Source: Bacteroidota bacterium
GTDB taxonomy: Bacteria > Bacteroidota > Bacteroidia > Chitinophagales > Chitinophagaceae
Assembly (NCBI GenBank): GCA_016706595.1
Contig: JADJJH010000001.1
Span: 434,001-498,000 of the forward strand
Direction: 5' to 3'
DNA: 64,000 nt
Numbering within the stretch: position 1 is the stretch's first letter; each line of letters opens with the position of its first letter. This document shows, in pieces, positions 28,054 through 38,400 of this stretch. Position numbers and translations under genes: made by a program. Below the pieces are notes generated by a model. The model was not told the origin of the DNA. It searched no databases and was given only the letters and a program-made list of their open reading frames with translations.

Positions 28054-29592
28054 TTAGTACAAATCATTCTCATGTATATACTTTCTAACAGCAGCCAATT
28101 CTTCATATCTTGCCTTAGGCTCATCAACAAAATGAGGGGTAATATTTCTCACCTTTTCGTATACATTTTTGGTAATCGGTGATAATTTGTCTTGAATGTT
28201 TCGATAGTCAATAGCTTGGCAAATCGCAATCAAATGCACGGCCAACACATCAAAGGTATTTTCTATTACGCGATTGCACATCAAGGCTGCGTTTGAACCC
28301 ATACTCACAATATCTTGGTTATCGTTATTGTTAGGGATACTATGAATATACATTGGATTACTAAGGGTTTGATTTTCGGCAACGGTAGATGTAGCAGTGT
28401 ATTGCATGCCTTGTAAACCAAAATTCAAACCTAGTTTACCCATATTGATAAATGGCGATAATTTTTGATTGAGATTATGATTCAACAAATAATTTAATTG
28501 CCGCTCGGCTAACATTGATAGTTTAGTAATGGCAATTTTTAATTTATCCATTTCGATGCTCACATAATCACCATGAAAATTTCCTCCATGATAAATATGT
28601 TCATTTTTATAATCAATGATAGGATTATCGTTCACCGAGTTGATTTCCGAAGTCAATACCTTTTCGGTGTATTTTATAGTATCCCAAACCGGTCCGATTA
28701 TTTGTGGCAAACATCGAGAACTATAATATTCTTGCACCTTCTCGTTAACTATATTTTCAGTGACCTCTTTGTCATATAAATGCTCCTGTCGTTTTTTCAT
28801 CAATTTGCTTCCACGTAATATTTTGCGCATGGCAAGTGATACCTCCTGCTGTCCTGCATGGGGTTTTACTTGATTGAGTTCTTTTGATATATGATCATCG
28901 TAGGCTTCCGAAATTTCATTCACCATGGCACTCATTACAATTTGCCATTTGGTAGCACGATACGCCATAATGGTATTAATCATACCAATACCAGTCATGC
29001 ATGATGTGCCATTCATAAGCGCTAAACCTTCCCTAATAAAAACTTGTAAAGGTTTTAATTGTAATTTAGTGAGTACTTTTTTAGTTGATTGCAATTTGCC
29101 ATCGTACATAACTTCTCCTTCGCCAATTAAACATAAGGCAACATGTGCTAATTGAACTAAATCGCCACTAGCGCCCACACCACCATGTTCAAATATTTGC
29201 GGAAGAATATTGTGATTGATAAAATCTTTTAGTACCTCAACTGTATTTTTATGTATGCCTGATTTGGCTTTCATCATACTCGACAAACGTGCAACCAGGG
29301 TAGCTTTTAAAAATTCAGGCCTTAAAATAGCACCACAGCCACTAGCATGACTACGAATTAGATTATATTGTAATTGGTTTCGATCGTCGTTATCAATTCT
29401 ATATTGTGCCATCGGGCCAAAACCGGTATTAATACCATAAATCAATTTTTTTTCGGCATACGTTTTTAAAAATCGAAAACATTTGTCGAGTTCCGAAACC
29501 GAATTTTTGTTTAACACCACACTGGCATTCTCAAATACAATTTTATTAAATTCTTTTAAGGTTAAATCTCCTCCGGTAATTTCAATCTTCAT
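28054..29592 (-). CDS. Tyrosine ammonia-lyase (HAL/PAL family, FjTAL-like)
   Basis: Aromatic amino acid lyase that eliminates ammonia using an MIO cofactor formed from A141-S142-G143 (GGVGASGDLVQL). It has the catalytic Tyr loop LIYGINTGFGPM. The substrate-selectivity segment NLIRSHASG, plus VNDNPIID, GGNFHGDYVS and SIPNNNDNQDIVSMG, closely resemble, from memory, the Flavobacterium johnsoniae tyrosine ammonia-lyase rather than HutH. The product would be 4-coumarate, the flexirubin starter. The start is taken at ATG 29592 (MKIEITGGD) because a -7 promoter element covers the alternative ATG at 29613. No hutU, hutI or other histidine-catabolism gene is nearby, which supports the TAL reading. Confidence 0.87.
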   Translation of the reverse strand: MKIEITGGDLTLKEFNKIVFENASVVLNKNSVSELDKCFRFLKTYAEKKLIYGINTGFGPMAQYRIDNDDRNQLQYNLIRSHASGCGAILRPEFLKATLVARLSSMMKAKSGIHKNTVEVLKDFINHNILPQIFEHGGVGASGDLVQLAHVALCLIGEGEVMYDGKLQSTKKVLTKLQLKPLQVFIREGLALMNGTSCMTGIGMINTIMAYRATKWQIVMSAMVNEISEAYDDHISKELNQVKPHAGQQEVSLAMRKILRGSKLMKKRQEHLYDKEVTENIVNEKVQEYYSSRCLPQIIGPVWDTIKYTEKVLTSEINSVNDNPIIDYKNEHIYHGGNFHGDYVSIEMDKLKIAITKLSMLAERQLNYLLNHNLNQKLSPFINMGKLGLNFGLQGMQYTATSTVAENQTLSNPMYIHSIPNNNDNQDIVSMGSNAALMCNRVIENTFDVLAVHLIAICQAIDYRNIQDKLSPITKNVYEKVRNITPHFVDEPKARYEELAAVRKYIHENDLY

Positions 29593-29610
29593 AAATGTCA
29601 AGTAAGCCAG

Positions 29611-29618
29611 CAAAAATA
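29611..29618 (-). promoter_or_regulatory. -7 element for the ammonia-lyase gene
   Basis: On the minus strand this reads TATTTTTG, a full TAnnTTTG match, 18 nt before the ATG at 29592. It overlaps the upstream alternative start at 29613, which argues for the shorter protein. Confidence 0.5.
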
Positions 29619-29721
29619 GGAAATTGACTGCACTAAATCAGTAATAAAATGTTCAAATATGAATCGATTTCATGAATGTAAGGCAATACGTAATAGTGTT
29701 CTTAAAGATTGAAAGAGTGAA

Positions 29722-30462
29722 TTACTTCAATGAAAATTTTACAAATGAAGAGCCGCTATAACTTACGTTTCCTTCTGCATCCATCATGGTTGCGTATTTA
29801 CTTTCTCCTTGAATTTGATATAATTCTTTGTACATAGAAACTTTCATGACTTCTTCTAAATACGAATTCATTGATGATCCGGAGGGTTTTTCTTCATAAA
29901 TCCCAATTACTTTATCTACCGTAGCCCCTAATGCTTTTGCCATTTCATCGGCTCGTTTTCGGGCATCTGTTAGTGACTCAATCACTAAATTTCTTTGCAT
30001 GGCTTCATCCATTTTTGAATAGGCTGCATATTTTACACTACCTGAAAATGCATCTTTATAATCGGCTAATTTCATTTCAAAATCAAGCAAATCGGCTTGG
30101 TTACTAAATATTAATTGATAACTTAATGAGGCTACATATTCTGAATATTTTGATTCCGATTTTTTATCTTGTTTAATTCTTGTGCCAAACGATTCAATAA
30201 TTCCCTTCAATACATTCTCACGCGTTGCACTTAATTTTTTATTATTCTCTTGGCACTCTTTTATATACTTCGTGTAGTTTTTCCCATGAGCAATTTCGCA
30301 AGGTTCGCCTTGCGACACATTCACTTCGTAATAAATAACATCAGCCGGGAATTTTTTAGTAGCTAAGCCACTTACTTCAACGGTTCGTGTTTCGGTTTGC
30401 GCTATAGCCGATATTGTGGTGATTAGTACGATGAATACAATCCAGATAATACGTTTTGTCAT
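29722..30462 (-). CDS. SIMPL-domain (DUF541) secreted protein (246 aa)
   Basis: Periplasmic or lipid-side protein with signal peptide MTKRIIWIVFIVLITTISAIAQ followed by a SIMPL/DUF541 domain: TRTVEVSGLATKKFPADVIYYEV at its start, ARKRADEMAKALGATVDKVIGI in the centre, and a final strand VSYSGSSFVKFSLK. Family members are about 230-250 residues and are found in bacterial periplasms and in mammalian signalling proteins; the bacterial role is poorly defined, with oxidative-stress and cell-envelope roles proposed. It is transcribed away from the histidine kinase gene. No partner gene is apparent. Confidence 0.85.
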   Translation of the reverse strand: MTKRIIWIVFIVLITTISAIAQTETRTVEVSGLATKKFPADVIYYEVNVSQGEPCEIAHGKNYTKYIKECQENNKKLSATRENVLKGIIESFGTRIKQDKKSESKYSEYVASLSYQLIFSNQADLLDFEMKLADYKDAFSGSVKYAAYSKMDEAMQRNLVIESLTDARKRADEMAKALGATVDKVIGIYEEKPSGSSMNSYLEEVMKVSMYKELYQIQGESKYATMMDAEGNVSYSGSSFVKFSLK

Positions 30463-30579
30463 AATATTGATATTAAAAGTTGCACAAGGTAATCAACCGA
30501 ATCATGAAAGCAAGTTTGTAAGTATTATTTTTAGCTTAATTGATGTTTTAAAAGTAAAAGTCTTAACCTACATTGCAGC

Positions 30580-31824
30580 ATGAATCCCCTCGAGAAGCAT
30601 CATTTGTTGGAAGCCTTATTTGAGCATGCAACTGAAAGTATAATTGTTACCAACCCAAAGGGCGAAATTCAAGTGATTAACCCGGCAACGCAAAAATTAT
30701 TCAATTATGTATCCAGTGAGTTGGAAGGTAAAACAATTGAATGCCTAATTCCGTCACGAATTGCTGAAAGGCATGTTGCCTATCGTGAAAGCTATAACCA
30801 TAATCCTCATCCTCGTTCAATGGGGGAAGGAAGGGATTTGTTTGCACGAAAAAAAGACGGTTCAGAATTTCCGGTTGAAATTAGCTTAACGCCATTTGAA
30901 TTTCATAATCAGCAGTATATTATTGCATTTATTATTGATATTTCTTTACGAAAGAAAGCTGAATTGGAGATACAGCGCAAGCAGGAAGAACTTATAGCCA
31001 TGACGAATGAACTCAAGGTGATTAATGAAAAACTTGAATCGAAAGTAGAAGCACGAACGAAGGTTTTGCGAGAAGCCTTATTCGAACTCGAGAAATCGAA
31101 ACAAGAATTAAGTGAAGCCTTTGAGAAGGAAAAGGAGCTTAACGAATTGAAATCTCGATTTCTTTCCATGGCTTCTCATGAATTTAGAACACCCTTAACT
31201 ACCGTACTTTCTTCGGCTTCGATTATCGAAGACTATGAAAAAGAGGCGCCGCATGAAAAACGAGCAAAGCATTTACATAGAATAAAAAATGCAGTACACA
31301 ACTTGAATGACATTTTGAGTGATTTTCTATCCATCAGTAAAATTGAAGAAGGAAAGGTATTTGCCGAAAAATCGATAATCGATATTAAACTTCTTGGTGC
31401 TGAAGTTTGTTTAGATTTAAAAGACTTAACAAAACCAAATCAACACATTGAATTTATACACCAGGGTTTTGAAGAAATTCTTTCTGATAAAAAGTTGTTG
31501 CGTAACATCATGATTAATCTACTTTCAAATGCTATTAAATTTTCGGGCGAAGGTAGTCTAGTGAAAATGGATATTCAATGTGACTCCGAATTCACTTTAA
31601 TCAAAGTCATTGATGAAGGTATTGGAATCAGTGAAGAAGATAAGAAACATCTGTTTGAGCGCTTTTTTCGTTCAAGTAATGCGCTGAATATCCAAGGTAC
31701 CGGCTTGGGATTACATATTGTAGCAAATTATGTGGAATTATTAAATGGGAAAATTAACTTGCACAGCGAATTAGAAAAGGGGACAACGATTGAAGTAATC
31801 ATTCCGGTGTTAACTGAAGTTTGA
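30580..31824 (+). CDS. PAS-domain sensor histidine kinase, FixL-like (414 aa)
   Basis: Soluble histidine kinase with no transmembrane segment. The PAS domain covers residues about 6-125, a coiled coil about 125-190, HisKA with phospho-acceptor H200 in SHEFRTPLTT, and an ATPase with N box NLLSNAIKFS, G1 DEGIGIS, F box FERFFRS and G2 GTGLGLHIV. The PAS domain has H65 (AERHVAYRESY) and R85 (MGEGRDLF), 20 residues apart, the same spacing as the haem-ligand His200 and gate Arg220 of Bradyrhizobium FixL, followed by a matching KKDGSEFPVEISL. Haem-based gas sensing is possible, but many non-haem PAS domains share this motif. The response-regulator gene follows 32 bp downstream, so this is a two-component operon. 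Confidence 0.92.
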   Translation: MNPLEKHHLLEALFEHATESIIVTNPKGEIQVINPATQKLFNYVSSELEGKTIECLIPSRIAERHVAYRESYNHNPHPRSMGEGRDLFARKKDGSEFPVEISLTPFEFHNQQYIIAFIIDISLRKKAELEIQRKQEELIAMTNELKVINEKLESKVEARTKVLREALFELEKSKQELSEAFEKEKELNELKSRFLSMASHEFRTPLTTVLSSASIIEDYEKEAPHEKRAKHLHRIKNAVHNLNDILSDFLSISKIEEGKVFAEKSIIDIKLLGAEVCLDLKDLTKPNQHIEFIHQGFEEILSDKKLLRNIMINLLSNAIKFSGEGSLVKMDIQCDSEFTLIKVIDEGIGISEEDKKHLFERFFRSSNALNIQGTGLGLHIVANYVELLNGKINLHSELEKGTTIEVIIPVLTEV

Positions 31825-31856
31825 AACTAAATCCTTTTCATTAACAAAAATAGTAA

Positions 31857-32918
31857 ATGATGTATCATATTTTATTAATAGAAGACAATGAAGATGTAAG
31901 AGAAAATACCGCCGAAATTTTAGAAATGGCTGGTTATAAAGTAAATACCGCTGCCGATGGCAAAAAAGGTGTTGAAGAAGTGAAACGTGAAAAACCGGAT
32001 TTGATTATTTGCGATATCATGATGCCGGTGTTAGATGGATATGGCGTTTTACATATGCTATATAAAAATCCGGAGACGGCTACTATCCCATTTATTTTTT
32101 TAACGGCCAAGGCCGACAGAAGTGATATGCGAAAGGGCATGGAAATGGGGGCAGACGATTATATCACAAAGCCATTTGATAAAATTGAATTATTGAATGC
32201 AGTGGAAGGTCGACTGAAAAAAGTAGAATTATTAAAGCATGAATATCGAAAGGATGTGGAAGGGATATCGAATTTAATAGGGGATATGGCAGGTAAAGAT
32301 GCGATGAACAAATTTATTGAACAACGCCAGATTAATCAATATAAGAAGAAGCAAAATATTTACATGGAAGGCAATTATCCTAATGGGATGTTTTATGTAA
32401 ATAAAGGCAAAGTGAAAATTTTTAAAATGCATGATTATGGCAAGGAGTTTATCGTAGCCATGTTAAAGGAAGGCGATTTTTTTGGATACAATGCATTATT
32501 GGAGGAACGCATGTATGAAGAAACTGCCCAAGCCTTTGAAGATGCTGAAATTGTATACCTGCCAAAGGATGAAATATTTTCATTGATTTTCAATAACCGT
32601 GAAGTGGCTAGAAAATTTCTGCAGATATTAACCCACGATGTTACCGAACATCGTGAAAGATTATTAGATTTAGCCTATAGCTCGGTTCGCCGAAGGGTGG
32701 CAGAGGCTTTGTTAATGCTACAAAAAAGATATCATGAAGAGGGGCAGTCCACATTTAGTTTTGCTATTTCTCGCGAAGACTTAGCCAATATTGTTGGCAC
32801 GGCAACCGAATCTTTAATTAGAACCCTCAGCGATTTTAAAGAAGAAAAGATTATCGATATTCGAGAAGGAAAAATATTTTTAATGAATGAAGAGAAATTG
32901 AAACAACAGAAGAACTAA
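31857..32918 (+). CDS. Response regulator fused to CRP/FNR-type DNA-binding module (353 aa)
   Basis: Output partner of the upstream kinase. Residues 1-125 form a receiver with acidic pocket ED near residues 11-12, phospho-acceptor D53 (ICDIMMP), Thr in FLTAKA and K105 (ITKPFD). Residues about 140-260 form a cyclic-nucleotide-binding-type barrel (IYMEGNYPNGMFYVNKGKVK, LKEGDFFGYNALL). Residues about 280-345 form a winged-helix HTH (ISREDLANIVGTATESLIR). The phosphate-binding cassette lacks the Arg-Ser pair that contacts cAMP in CRP (here YEETAQA), so cAMP binding is doubtful. I also see no FNR-type N-terminal Cys cluster. Phosphorylation may therefore control the CRP module. Receiver-CRP fusions are found in Bacteroidetes. 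Confidence 0.92.
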   Translation: MMYHILLIEDNEDVRENTAEILEMAGYKVNTAADGKKGVEEVKREKPDLIICDIMMPVLDGYGVLHMLYKNPETATIPFIFLTAKADRSDMRKGMEMGADDYITKPFDKIELLNAVEGRLKKVELLKHEYRKDVEGISNLIGDMAGKDAMNKFIEQRQINQYKKKQNIYMEGNYPNGMFYVNKGKVKIFKMHDYGKEFIVAMLKEGDFFGYNALLEERMYEETAQAFEDAEIVYLPKDEIFSLIFNNREVARKFLQILTHDVTEHRERLLDLAYSSVRRRVAEALLMLQKRYHEEGQSTFSFAISREDLANIVGTATESLIRTLSDFKEEKIIDIREGKIFLMNEEKLKQQKN

Positions 32919-32952
32919 TCTTAGGCCTTAAATTTTTAATCGTCAATCGTCA

Positions 32953-32970
32953 ATCCGATAGTTATCGGAT
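32953..32970. repeat. Intergenic palindrome, copy 1
   Basis: ATCCGATAGTTATCGGAT is a perfect 8-bp inverted repeat around GT, 35 bp after the response-regulator stop. The same palindrome, in the opposite orientation at its centre, occurs at 46055-46082. It may act as a transcription terminator or be a REP-like element. It is flanked by short ATCGTCA/TCAATC direct repeats. Confidence 0.6.
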
Positions 32971-33061
32971 CAATCTTCAATTACGAGTTTCTCAACCTAG
33001 GAGCATTGGAATGAAGAAGTAGATGGAGTTGACAAGGGCAATATCAATAAAGGTAATGTTT

Positions 33062-34264
<1,203 letters not shown>

Positions 34265-34288
34265 CGGAATTTTTTTCAGTATTATGCC

Positions 34289-34702
34289 TCAATAAATATC
34301 ATGATCGTTTAAATCCTCCTTCTCAATATTCCAATGTACAGCTAAACTTTTCCCTTCTTCATTTTGCTGCTCAAGACTCCAACTATCTGTAGCTGAAGTT
34401 TCGAGCCAAAGATTACCCGATTTGCGAAATACTTGGGCGCATAAGCCAAAATCTTGCAATAAGGATTTTTCTAAATCTTCAACTTTTGTTATATTATAAA
34501 AAACTAATTCGCCTTCTTGGAATGTATTGGATAAACGACTTAAGATTTCGTCACTGCCTATCATTTTATCTTTAGATAGAAGCTTCCCTTTTCCTGATGG
34601 CTCATGAAAGAACTCTATCTTTAAATATGGAAAGATCGAATTGAATTCTTTTCTAAATTCTTTGATAGTTTGTCGGCTATGTAATTGTATACTATGTTTC
34701 AT
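34289..34702 (-). CDS. Conserved hypothetical protein (137 aa)
   Basis: Small cytoplasmic protein without signal peptide or membrane segment. Its N-terminus (MKHSIQLHSRQTIKEFRKEF) and the segment VFRKSGNLWLETSATDSWSLEQQNEEG resemble, from memory, a conserved hypothetical family present in many Bacteroidetes; no biochemical role is known to me. The coding sequence looks normal, with ordinary AT-rich codons. The 3' end lies only about 25 bp from the anomalous G/T tract, so the annotated C-terminus (NDHDIY) should be trusted a little less than the rest. Confidence 0.75.
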   Translation of the reverse strand: MKHSIQLHSRQTIKEFRKEFNSIFPYLKIEFFHEPSGKGKLLSKDKMIGSDEILSRLSNTFQEGELVFYNITKVEDLEKSLLQDFGLCAQVFRKSGNLWLETSATDSWSLEQQNEEGKSLAVHWNIEKEDLNDHDIY

Positions 34703-35038
34703 AATCCTAGAAATTTTTTAAGTGAACCTACCTTTCAGAGCAATAACAAATATTACTGTTTGATTTCAGTAACCTTTGTTGTGAATACGAATTAACAAGT
34801 TCAATAATATTTAAAACAAAACAAAGAGATTTCTGAAACTTAGTAAATGACAAACATCATATTTTTATGCGATTGATATCATTCGTAATGGAATTTGGCA
34901 TATTTGCTTACACAATTTTCTAAAGCTAAAATTTATGTTAGGTGTAATAATGTAAAAAAAAACCTGATGACGCTATAGAATAGTGTCAACAGGTTACATT
35001 CATTTTTTAGTTAGGATATCAAAAATAGATATCAAATA
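34703..35038. other. 336-bp intergenic gap with trxA terminator
   Basis: AT-rich spacer between the small hypothetical gene and trxA, both on the minus strand. Apart from the terminator at 34954-34995, nothing gene-like is visible. The promoter of the hypothetical gene should lie in its left part, but no full TAnnTTTG match was found. Confidence 0.6.
34954..34995 (-). terminator. Rho-independent terminator of trxA
   Basis: On the minus strand a roughly 16-bp imperfect stem begins AACCTGTTGACACTAT and closes with ATAGCGTCATCAGGTT, followed directly by nine T. It lies 44 bp after the trxA stop codon, in the correct orientation. Confidence 0.88.
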
Positions 35039-35356
35039 TTACATATGCGCTACAATCTTACGCTCTAAAACCGCTTTCGGAACTGCGCCTACTTGCTTGT
35101 CTACTACTTTACCATCTTTAATAAAAAGTATACATGGGATACTCGTAATACCATAAGTTACGGATAAGTCTGAGTTTTCGTCAACATTTACTTTGCCGAT
35201 ATTTACTTTTCCTTCATATTCGGTAGCTAAGCTTTCGATGGTTGGTGTCATAGCAACACATGGTCCGCACCATGGAGCCCAAAAATCTACAACGTTTAAT
35301 TTATTTGTTTGAAGAACTTCTGCTTCAAAATTGCTGTCTGTGAATGTTAATGCCAT
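35039..35356 (-). CDS. trxA: Thioredoxin (105 aa)
   Basis: Cytosolic dithiol-disulfide oxidoreductase. Active site APWCGPC with C30 and C33, preceded by VVDFW; cis-Pro loop SIPCILFIKDG; conserved KVNVDEN. The length is the standard 105 residues and there is no signal peptide, so it is a general cytoplasmic thioredoxin rather than a periplasmic TlpA-like protein. The gene has its own promoter and a strong terminator, so it is probably monocistronic. An extra Cys follows the cis-Pro (SIPC, where most thioredoxins have SIPT), a small peculiarity. Confidence 0.96.
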   Translation of the reverse strand: MALTFTDSNFEAEVLQTNKLNVVDFWAPWCGPCVAMTPTIESLATEYEGKVNIGKVNVDENSDLSVTYGITSIPCILFIKDGKVVDKQVGAVPKAVLERKIVAHM

Positions 35357-35405
35357 TTCTTTTAATTATTTAAGTGTGTAAAAGTGAGTTATTTTCTGAT
35401 TTCTT

Positions 35406-35413
35406 CAAATATA
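35406..35413 (-). promoter_or_regulatory. -7 element for trxA
   Basis: Minus-strand TATATTTG, a full TAnnTTTG match, about 50 nt before the trxA ATG in the short gap after dnaE. Confidence 0.5.
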
Positions 35414-35426
35414 TTTATTCTATGAC

Positions 35427-38400
35427 CTAGTTGGTAACTATATTATAAAGCAATCCATCCATTTTTGATAAGGCATCTAAAAAGCCATCGCTAAGTTCAA
35501 CTTTTCGCATTGGAGTGTACAATTTTACTGCCTGTTGATTACTCTGGTCGATGACATGAATACCCAGTTCGCACTTGCCAGGTTTATCGCCATATTTCTG
35601 TATAACTTCTAAAAAAGCCTGATCTAGTTTTTCGAGTTGTATGGTCATATTGAGTCTTTTGGTAAAGGTTTTTTTTACATCATCCAGTAAAATCATGCTT
35701 TGAATTTTAAATTCGAATTCAGTTTCTGAGTTCCACCGATTTTGAAACATCCCACTAATCATGACTTTATTATTTTGTATCATCATGTCTTTATACTTTA
35801 GGTAATCATCTTTGAATAAAGTAAATTCATGTTCACCGTTAAAATCTACCAACTTAAACTTTCCCCAAAATGTGCCTTTTTTTGAAATAAGATGCTGTGC
35901 CGAAGAGATATAGCCTGCAATACGAAGTGAACGTTTTTTATAAATATCTTTATCAATATCCGAAAGCGGAATGAAACCATAGTGAGTCATTTCAAAGATA
36001 AAATTATCAAGAGGGTGTGCACTGATGTATATACCCACCATATCTTTTTCTTTATCCAGCAATTCAGTTAACGACCACGTATCTGTTTCGTGAATTTTTG
36101 GTAAGGCTATTTCAGGCATACCGATATCGCCAAATAAACTGTGGGTATGTTGTGTGGCACCTGAAATAACTTGTTGCCCGTACCGAATAATTTTTTCTAG
36201 GTTTGTTTGATTTTCTCCTGGGGCTAACAAAAAATATTGCGCTCGATGCATATTTTTAAAACAATCTAGCCCGCCTGCCATCACTAAACATTCTAATGTT
36301 TTTTTATTTACCGAACGGGAACTCAATCGGCGTATCATATCAAAAACGTCTGCAAATTTCCCATTTTTTTCACGCTCTGCAATAATTTCCATGACCGCCG
36401 CTTCGCCAACGCCTTTAATAGCGCCCATTCCAAAACGAATAATTCCTTCGTTATTTACACTAAATCCTTTTTTACTCTCGTTGATATCTGGGCCTTGTAC
36501 AGCAAGCCCCATTTTTTTACACTCTTGCATAAATTGAGAAACACTCTCAATATTGCCTTGCGAATTGAGCAAAGCCGCCATATACTCGGCTTGGTAGTTG
36601 GCTTTTAGGTAAGCAGTTTGGTAAGCTACATAAGCATAACAAGTTGAATGTGATTTATTAAATGCATACTGAGCAAACTTAGTCCAATCGTTCCAAATTT
36701 TTTCGCAAGCCGCCACCGGGTGATGGTTTGCTAAACAACCTTCTAAGAACTTGGCATACATTTTTTGAAGCACATCGAGTTGCTTTTTACCCATGGCTTT
36801 TCGAAGTATATCGGCATCACCTTTCGAAAAGTTAGCCAATTTTTGTGACAGCAACATCACTTGTTCTTGATACACCGTTACGCCATACGTTTCTTTCAAT
36901 ACTTCTTCCATTTCGGGTAAATCATATTGAATTTCTTTTCGCCCATGCTTACGTTCTATAAATTCGGGTATATACTCAATAGGGCCTGGTCGATAAAGTG
37001 CATTCATGGCAATTAAATCTTCAATATTATCCGGTTTCAATTCCTTCAAATACTTTTTCATACCGGCAGATGCAAATTGAAAAGTGCCTTCTGTGTCCCC
37101 ATCTTGATACAATTTAAAAGTTTTCGCATCATCTAATGGAATCTTATCGATATCGATTTTTAATCCATGATTTTCTTCAATAAGAATCATGGCATCTCTG
37201 ATTATGCTTAGATTGCTCAAGCCGAGCACATCTATTTTTATTGCACCGGCTTCTTCCACCACATTACCCGAAAACTGTGTTACATACAGGTCAATATCTT
37301 TTTGTTTACACAAGGGCATGATCTCCATTAAATCTTTAGGGCCAATGATAATTCCGGCTGCATGAATACCTGTATTTCGAACTGTCCCTTCTAGCTTTTC
37401 AGCTTCATGTAATATGCGTGCCTTTAAGTCGTCGCCATTATAAAATTTTTGTAAGGTTTGCACATTCTGAATATCCTCAGCAGCGATATTGTCTTTCTTT
37501 TTTAAATCGGCTTCTTTAATATGCAGCATTTCCCCTAAGGATGTGCCCGGACGATCGGGTACAAGTTTCGCTAACATATTACTTTCTTCCAATGGTAAAT
37601 CCATCACGCGAGCCACATCCTTAATACTGCTTTTAGCCGCCATGGTACCATAGGTAATAATATGGGCTACTTGATTTTTACCATAAGTGTTTACAATATA
37701 TTCAACTACTTTGCCCCGTCCAATATCATCAAAATCCGTGTCAATATCGGGCATGCTAGCTCGTTCGGGATTTAAAAAACGTTCAAAAAGTAAATTGTAT
37801 TTTAATGGGTCGATAGAGGTAATGCCAACACAATAAGCCACCACTGAGCCGGCAGCTGAACCACGACCTGGGCCAACAACAACACCATTATTTTTAGAGT
37901 AACGAATAATATCCGACACAATTAAAAAGTAACCGGCAAAACCCATCTTCTTAATAACACCTAATTCAAATTTCAGTCGTTCATCTAATTCGGGGGTAAA
38001 TATACCATATCGAACTTTTGCACCTTCAATACATAAAAATTCTAGATAGTCATCTTGGTTATTAAATGGTGCTGGTAAAGGGAAGTTAGGTAATAGTAAA
38101 TCGTTGGTAACGCTTACTAAATCTACCTTGCTTACAATATCATTTGTATTATCGATGGCTTCAGGTAAATCGCTGAATACCTCAATCATTTGTTCGGTTG
38201 ATTTGAAAAAGAATTGATTATTGTAAAATGCGAATCGCTGTTTTTTATTTTCAGTATCATCATCTACAAACTCTTTCATTTTAGGTGTGCTTTGCAATTC
38301 ACCTGTATTTACGCAAAGTAAAATATCATGGGCATTGCTATCTTCTTCTTCTATATAATGCGAATCGTTGCTCGCGATAATTTTTACATTGTATTTCTTT

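Noticed and set aside
28054..29592. Assignment of the lyase as HutH (histidine ammonia-lyase)
   Set aside because: The overall motifs are closer to Flavobacterium TAL and no other histidine-utilisation gene is present, though HAL activity cannot be excluded by eye.
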